Shown: piece after piece, positions 57,955 to 64,000 of the stretch
Position numbering within the stretch: position 1 is the stretch's first letter
How the letters are laid out: every line of letters begins with the position of its first letter
Source of the DNA: Paramacrobiotus metropolitanus
Taxonomy: Eukaryota; Tardigrada; Eutardigrada; Parachela; Macrobiotidae
Length of the DNA: 64,000 nt
Assembly: GCF_019649055.1 (NCBI RefSeq)
Contig: NW_026570296.1
Span: forward strand, 186,001-250,000
Direction of reading: 5' to 3'
Translations under genes and position numbers: made by a program
The notes under the pieces: generated by a model
Database searches by the model: none
What the model saw: the letters and a program-made list of their open reading frames with translations, nothing else
What the model was told of the DNA's origin: nothing

Positions 57955-58190
57955 ATGTGCCGGAACATGGTACTTAATTCGAGTGCATGCACCAAAACTT
58001 TGGCTTTCGCTCACTCTAAAACACTTTCTTGGCTTTTTTATGAAGTTTTAAGCCGAAAGGTTTCTATACATTGGCGTGAAAACCGTTTGTGCGCAACATC
58101 CGGTTGTAGATTTACAGATGAGAAAAATCCCAAAAGGTTTATAAACGCACAGAGATGTACCGAAAATCTCATTATGAACCGATCCAGTGC
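57955..58190 (-). repeat. Foldback repeat family, half copy
   Basis: TTGGCTTTCGCTCACTCTAA, TTCTATACATTGGCGTGAAA, TGTGCGCAACATCCGGTTG and TTATGAACCGATC in reverse-copy order. Confidence 0.7.
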
Positions 58191-58389
58191 ATATTTTGCA
58201 TGATAACGTAAATTAACACGAAGGAAGTTCTTACACTGAATCACGTTTCCACTTTCCACCAGGTTTCTTTAATTTTTAAAATTTTGTCGTTCATTTTAAC
58301 CCACCAAAGTCAGCTACCAGAAGGAACATGAATACCAATCTAAAAATTTGTGGGTCTTCCTCAAATAATTCAATCAAGAAAAATTATTT

Positions 58390-59560
58390 TTTTGGGAATT
58401 TTCTTGGCCATAGGTCAAGCAGGGCGATAGCCTGCCAAACTGACAGGGATGGGCATCATGCCATTTGGCAGGTAAAACGCCGGAATTTATGGGAAACGAT
58501 GGGGAGATCGCACTGAGAAGCACGACTACTTAAAAAAACCGTTTTGACAAGATCTACATTTGTCAGATACTGTTATGGTCATCGAAATGACCAGTGGTCA
58601 AGAAACGGTAAAATTGCACGAAAATATGTTTCCGAGCGGCCATAGGCTAACAAAGGTGCAAAATCCACTTTGTTTATATAAGGACAATACAAAATGACCC
58701 TAGGTCACACAAAAACAACAGAATATGTCGGCACAATTAGATATGCGGTTTTTGTCAGTTATACTCCCGTTATACTGCATGATACACTGCAACAGTAACA
58801 GCAGTACATATGTACTTATTTGCCGTTTCCTGCTTTAATTTAACTTTTAGTGAACTTTTTAATTTTTTAGATGGTACAACTACTGAACTATAAGTAAATT
58901 ATGCAGTCTAAAAGTTGCCTGCCCCTAAAAATTCGGCGATAGCTTCCCTTATTGCATAACTTGCATTAAACCCTGTAAAGCACATCGGCACCGGCACTAC
59001 CGGCAAGGTCATTTCCGCTATCACGCATTTACACCACAACAACTGACTGCAAGATGCAACTCATAGAATGTGGAGATGTTGCACAGAATTAAAACGGTAG
59101 TATGTAGATACATTTCATATAATTTTACGCTCCCAGTGATGCAAATCATGCCATTACATCATATCCTGAACTGGGTGAAGACCATCATGCAGTTCTTTGT
59201 TATGTTTAGGGCTATTCAGAGCAACCCACAGAACGGTGATGAAAAAAGATATCAAACAGCTTCAGTTTTGCAATGTCACATTTATTCTTACATTTCACAA
59301 TTTATTTGAAAGTAACAGCCTAAATTTTCCGACAAAAAACATGAATTTTGGAAATTTTTCTGTTGTTGACCATTGGTCAGTTTGATGACCACCGAAGCAA
59401 AAGGCATTTTTGCACTGTTTTTGTCTGATTTTTTGATTCCTTGTGGGACATTTTACCAAGTATCTGAGATTTTATAAAGAATTTATAGTTTTATTGTTAA
59501 AGTAGCGCCATGCCCATTCCTGTCAAACTTGGCAGGAAATTTTTGAATGACCCTGTTTGC
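58390..59560. repeat. Decayed foldback or inverted-repeat transposon
   Basis: CCTGCCAAACTGACAGGGATGG (58432) pairs with the reverse complement of 59508-59535. TGGTCATCGAAATGACCAGT (58576) pairs with the reverse complement of 59364-59392. A third TGCCATTTGACAGGGATGG word lies at 59859. The interior has no transposase-like ORF. Confidence 0.55.
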
Positions 59561-59899
59561 CCAATGTCCAGTTATTTTTCAAAACATTTGGTGCTTTTGT
59601 AATGTCAGCCACCGGGTCTCTTTGAGTGATTTATCTGTAAATTATCGGGTAATGGGAAAGCTGCAGGAGCAGCCAAGACCTCTACGAACCCAAAAAGTGC
59701 AATTTCGGTCATCTTTGGTCAATGGTCGTGTGCCCTATACGGGTTTCATTTGATGGTCGAATTTTTTTCAACAGCCAGCAACATCCCTGCTGTGAAATAA
59801 AATCATTGAACATAAGTTTCTTCCATTATGAGCTGGAAGGGGAATAAAGTCCGCCACCCTGCCATTTGACAGGGATGGTCGGGAACGGGTTAAACATGT

Positions 59900-62800
59900 A
59901 CCAGTTAAACACGTTAACTGTAGTCGAACTAAATTATTTTTCGCACTTCTTTTACTGTTAAAACTTTGACGGCGAAGTAGTACGTTCGCATCGGCATTTT
60001 CTGATATTCTGATGGGGATTGCCGAATAAAACGAAAGCGATTGCCTAATAAAAAAATATGTTTCAAAACGCACCGAGCTGTTCTCATCCCTTTCGACATC
60101 TTTCAACATCTGCATATCGCGACTGATTTTCCTAATTGCTGCCGTTCTATGGCCGGATTATCTTGGGTGATGATTTTTAAAATTTCTCGTAGGTGGTCTC
60201 TGTACACTCGACATGATTAATATGTGGTGACAGTTGTACACAGATTACCAGATAAATTGCGCTGGCAGAGTTTGGGATCCACGCAGTGGCGGCAGTGCCA
60301 CCAATTCCTCGGGCTTATCGACTCTGTCAGATGCATGGCACCGCAGAATACATGGGCAGTATTGGAAAATATGCGAGAAAGATGGAATGGCATTTACTTC
60401 AAAAAGTTCCCTTAAACGAACAGAAGTTACAAAACAAAGTCCATGTTGACCGTTCACCAAAGCACTCAGTAGCAAATAAAAAGAATGAAAAAACTTTTTT
60501 ACGCCAAGTTTCTGAAAAAACGAGAGAAATGACTTTTGGCAAGATTTTCAGTTTTATTATGCTGTTGTTCATGGCAGAACACACTTTACCGCGGCTGTCG
60601 CAATCGAAGATTTCGGATTTTGGTTGTTTTGATTTTTAAGTTTGATTTTTTTATTAGCGCTCCGCTGTACTTTTTACCGAGCGTTAAAGATGAAGTGCCT
60701 CCTTTATCAAGTCATTAAACAGTTTTTCTTTGGTTTTCTTACATAAGACAATTTCTAACTGAAAACAAATTTATTTTTTATTTATCTATTTTGTCGGCAT
60801 TTCCGGCTTTTTATTTTTGCTACATAATTCATAAATATGATAAAATGAATTTTCTGAATTATTTTTTGGCATGTAGTTATTTAACGAGGAAGTATCAATT
60901 TTTCAAAATGTTTTTGTTGTTTTTAATAACTAGTTGTAGGTGCCATCGGTACTTATGTACGTACGTATGTACTTATGTACCAATTACGTATACAAAATAA
61001 AACGACTTTTTGAGATGCCGGTTTAAAAGGAATCAGAAAAACGACAGTTGGCAAATGGAATTTTTGGTATTTCCGTTAAAAAAGCGCTATCCAATGACGT
61101 TTATATCAATTTCTCAATAAAATCAATTCAGACGGTACGTGCAGATAATTTGCGTTCAAATGCGGCCGCCGGCGAGTCGGCGACCCTCTTAAGTTTACTT
61201 CCTCATCAAATATTACAATTTGCTGATCAGTCAAGGTCCGTCTAACTATCCCATCTTCACGTTTCTACGTTCACAGCTTTTGCTATGTTTACCAGCAACG
61301 AAAAGTCATACTGCAGTAGACTATAGGAAAACGCACCTACCCGAATGTTGCGCGACAACTTTTCCTGTGATTTTCCGTTTTGGCCTTTGCGTAGTGGCAT
61401 GATCCACAAAACGCGACTACCGATTCTTATATCCTGAAAACAGCGACAGTAGGTATTATGAATGGTTTTCCATTTTAGTGTTGGTTAACGGAACCGCGAC
61501 ATTTCGCCCAGGACGATTCGTCGTAGGGCATTTAGTCGCAGACATCTCGCCGCAAGGTCACCTCGTCGCGCGAAATTTCGTCGCGGGACAGTTGGCCGGC
61601 AGGGCATCCCGATGGGAGACATTTCGTCGTGGCGTCGTTTCGACGCAGAGCCAATTCGTCGCAAGGCGATCTCTACGAACAGGGATTCCACCTACTGGGC
61701 AAAATTTTACTAGGCTTTCCAACCCCGTAAAAACGAAAAAACCTCATAAACCGAAAATTAGGGGAACTGCATTAAATTAAGTCATTATAACCAAAACATA
61801 AGTATTAAAAATTTAAAACCTTAGCTGTGGTGTACTTAGCGGTTAATATATTTTATTAACCAACTCGCGGCTAGTACGACTAACAACTAATAACAATAAT
61901 TGTGTAAGACAATAAGCACTTGTATATCGGTTGCTAGGTATAGAGTACAACGACACTGTACAGTCCACTGCTGTACATATACCACATAAGCAAACATACG
62001 AAACCTATGAAAACATAAGAAGAAATCACTAGGAACACAAGAAAAACATGAAAGCAGAGAGGAAAATTCGGAAAACCTGTAAAACTAAGTGCACATATTT
62101 GTTTGCGGTGAATTGTCGGCCGTCAGTCGGTTGGCGGGTTCCTACAACCACTAGTCCCACTCCCAAAGGGTCACAGTCCCAATCGGTCCCAGGCCGAGTG
62201 CAACACAGTCACAGACGGTCACAGTCACATAAGGTACCAGTCACGTAGACTCACAGTCCCAACTCCCACCCATTCACAGTCACAGACTTTAGCAATACCC
62301 GAAAAGTGAAGGAAGAGCAAAAACCTTCACGAGACGATATTTATATCCATATCCAGTACCCGGTAACTACGTACCGTGTCAAACGCAAAATCCTGGACAT
62401 CGTTCCATATCATATACCCGCGCACTACCGTCATGCGGTCTTCACGCGAATCGGATGATTGAATCGTACGCGCGCGGCGCTTACCAATATTGTTTACCAA
62501 TCTGAATATCAGCAAGGCAGAAATTCATTCTGAATCCTAAAAACAGAAATGCATGACAGTCGTCAGAACTCGCTCCCGAGGTTGGCGTAGTCACGTTTCA
62601 CATCCGATTCTCCATTATTATCCCTTATTTTTGTCAGAGAATTACACATTAAAAATCATATATTGGAATAAAAAAAAAGCTTGCCCTTTTCTAACGCGGA
62701 AATTTGTTAGAATTCTAAAACACGAGCAACTGTAGCAAAATTAAGCGCGAAGGTGACCGGTAAAAATCTCGAAAGTTTTTTCATTAAATCGTTAAAAAAT

Positions 62801-63848
62801 AAGGACAATTTTCATAAAAATCGTCGAAAGCATTTTTCACTTTTCGAAATTTTTGAAAAGCGGGCAGTTTATTTCAGCTCTCGTTTTTCCCGCTACCTCC
62901 CGTTCCGAACACATGACATCTGGCTACCTCATTTCGTCAAAACGAGGATGCGCGAATATGCGTGTGTTTCCGAGTTCGTGAAAAAAAGATACATCCTTGA
63001 TCAAGCCACACAACCCGCTAGTTTATCAATATTCTGCTTACAGCGGTCAGGAGGTTATCGGATAGACTGCGGGAAGAAATTTTTGATCACCTCGTTTATT
63101 ATTTGAATTAGTTAAGCACAGTAAGAGCAAAGGTAAGTACGTGTAATTTCAAATAGTCCGGCTCTTACCAGTTGGCTGTCCACCGAGTCCCTACGCCCGA
63201 CGAGTCTCCGGTGTTCGACGTCGGTGAAATCTTTGTGCAGATGCACCTGTGTGGTGGAGCAATTTGGGCAATACAGATGTCTCGTAAATAGATCTTTCGC
63301 TTAGCTAAGCCGGCTCCTTTGCGTCTCATTATCACGAACCTTTTAGATCACAGTATGCTTGTCAACATACTCGCAAAATGCGAGGTCGCCAGCGATTATT
63401 TTATTTGGTTTGTTATTCGAAGACGCAGTTCAAGCCGCTTGAAATACAATAAAAGATGTAAAATGTAAAACACAATAAAAGATGTAAAATAACTTTGGGA
63501 AGATGCTAATTCTAATTTTTCTTGTTGATTGATGAGCGCGCCACAAATTACTTTTCATTGGGGGCTCCTGTTACATGGCCGGATGCGTTGCAACAGCTTA
63601 TACTCAGCTTTTCTTCGAACGCATCGCAACCGCAAGTTTCATCGGTATCTCTGCAGCGCAACACCAGATTTATCTGTATACTTGCGAATGCACAAGACGA
63701 CAATTGCAGGGCCGAATGTGCATGTCGCCTAAAATACGTCGACTAAACTGTATCGCCAGCCATTGCAACTCCAGTAGAATATCACCAGTTGTTTTACACC
63801 GCAAGCGGAATTACTGTACACTTGCGTGTTATGATAATTATTATATTG
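59900..63848. other. Gene-poor region with low-complexity tracts
   Basis: 60955-60985 has GTAC/TGTACTTA repeats. 61500-61680 has degenerate TTCGTCGC/GTCGCAAGG units in both orientations. 62140-62290 is built of CACAGTC and CAGTCCCA units. The ORFs at 60286-60639 and 62753-63106 have no motif or splice support. I see no gene I can defend. Confidence 0.45.
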
Positions 63849-63991
63849 TAGCCGCTAGATGAACTTCCACCAGAGTCTGGTATACGGAAAATGACGCACA
63901 CGCTGCTCTATATTATAGTAGCTTATGCAAAACCCGGCAGGAGGCAGGCAGCGGCCGGATCTGAAAGTGGAGTAACTTCATCTAGCGGCTA
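63849..63991. repeat. Short MITE-like element
   Basis: TAGCCGCTAGATGAACTTCCAC at 63849 is mirrored by GTGGAGTAACTTCATCTAGC at 63967, continuing GGCTA: terminal inverted repeats of about 22 bp with one short gap, enclosing 97 bases without coding potential. Confidence 0.55.
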
Positions 63992-64000
63992 AAACAAACT

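Noticed and set aside
60286-60639. 117-codon plus-strand ORF
   Set aside because: Two other frames over the same bases are equally open; no motif or splice signal favours one.
61500-62290. Possible CRISPR-like or regulatory tandem array
   Set aside because: The units (TTCGTCGC, CACAGTC) are degenerate and unevenly spaced, and the context is eukaryotic; low-complexity sequence explains them.
62753-63106. 117-codon plus-strand ORF rich in Lys, Phe and Arg
   Set aside because: Composition follows the AT-rich sequence; no motif and no neighbouring exon.
63522-63862. Three overlapping ORFs near the right edge
   Set aside because: Mutually exclusive frames without motif; an exon here cannot be excluded because the window ends.
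1-64000. tRNA and rRNA genes
   Set aside because: I looked for cloverleaf-like A and B boxes and rRNA core words and found none I could support by eye; a covariance-model scan would be needed.

Overview
This is a eukaryotic, invertebrate-animal genomic window. It has short spliced genes with GT/AG introns, a seven-transmembrane receptor, a nuclear receptor with animal-type zinc fingers and ligand-binding domain, an F-box protein, secreted PAN-like proteins and many decayed mobile elements. Gene content and the compact genes between repeat-rich spacers suggest an ecdysozoan. A tardigrade is my best guess, but that is inference and not demonstrated. All multi-exon models were built by eye from splice sites and reading-phase agreement. 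No transcript or homology search was available.

Layout. 1-7297 holds the 5' part of an LTR retrotransposon on the minus strand: LTR, primer-binding site, leader, then one open Gag-protease-integrase-zinc-binding polyprotein that runs off the left edge. 7490-8160 has a pseudogene copy of the last nuclear-receptor exon. 8802-9485 has a Tudor/Agenet-like ORF. 10106-16342 has an F-box gene and a degenerate tandem copy of it, with foldback repeats between them. 16740-22373 has a hairpin element and a minus-strand zinc-finger gene. 23866-24164 is a tiny two-exon RING-like gene and 25727-26341 a small gene of unknown function. 26969-30216 is an apparently intact two-exon CACTA-type transposase on minus. 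It stands head-to-head with an eleven-exon plus-strand gene, possibly of BEN-domain type (30706-34530), which is followed by a class A GPCR (35072-36174). 37885-38401 carries exons for a single-pass membrane protein.

40470-46248 is an eight-exon nuclear receptor on the minus strand. 48440-56740 is a small cluster of secreted PAN/Apple-like genes: an intact plus copy, a broken plus copy and an intact inverted copy. They share promoter blocks, and the cluster is interrupted by a retroelement fragment and a foldback repeat. The last 8 kb is gene-poor and holds inverted repeats, low-complexity tracts and a short MITE-like element.

The dominant dispersed sequence is a foldback repeat family with a core resembling CCGGATGTTGCGCGCGCAAA. 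It occurs at least a dozen times in both orientations. Several copies are full palindromes ending in a GGGAAATGGCCCGGTAC-like terminus.
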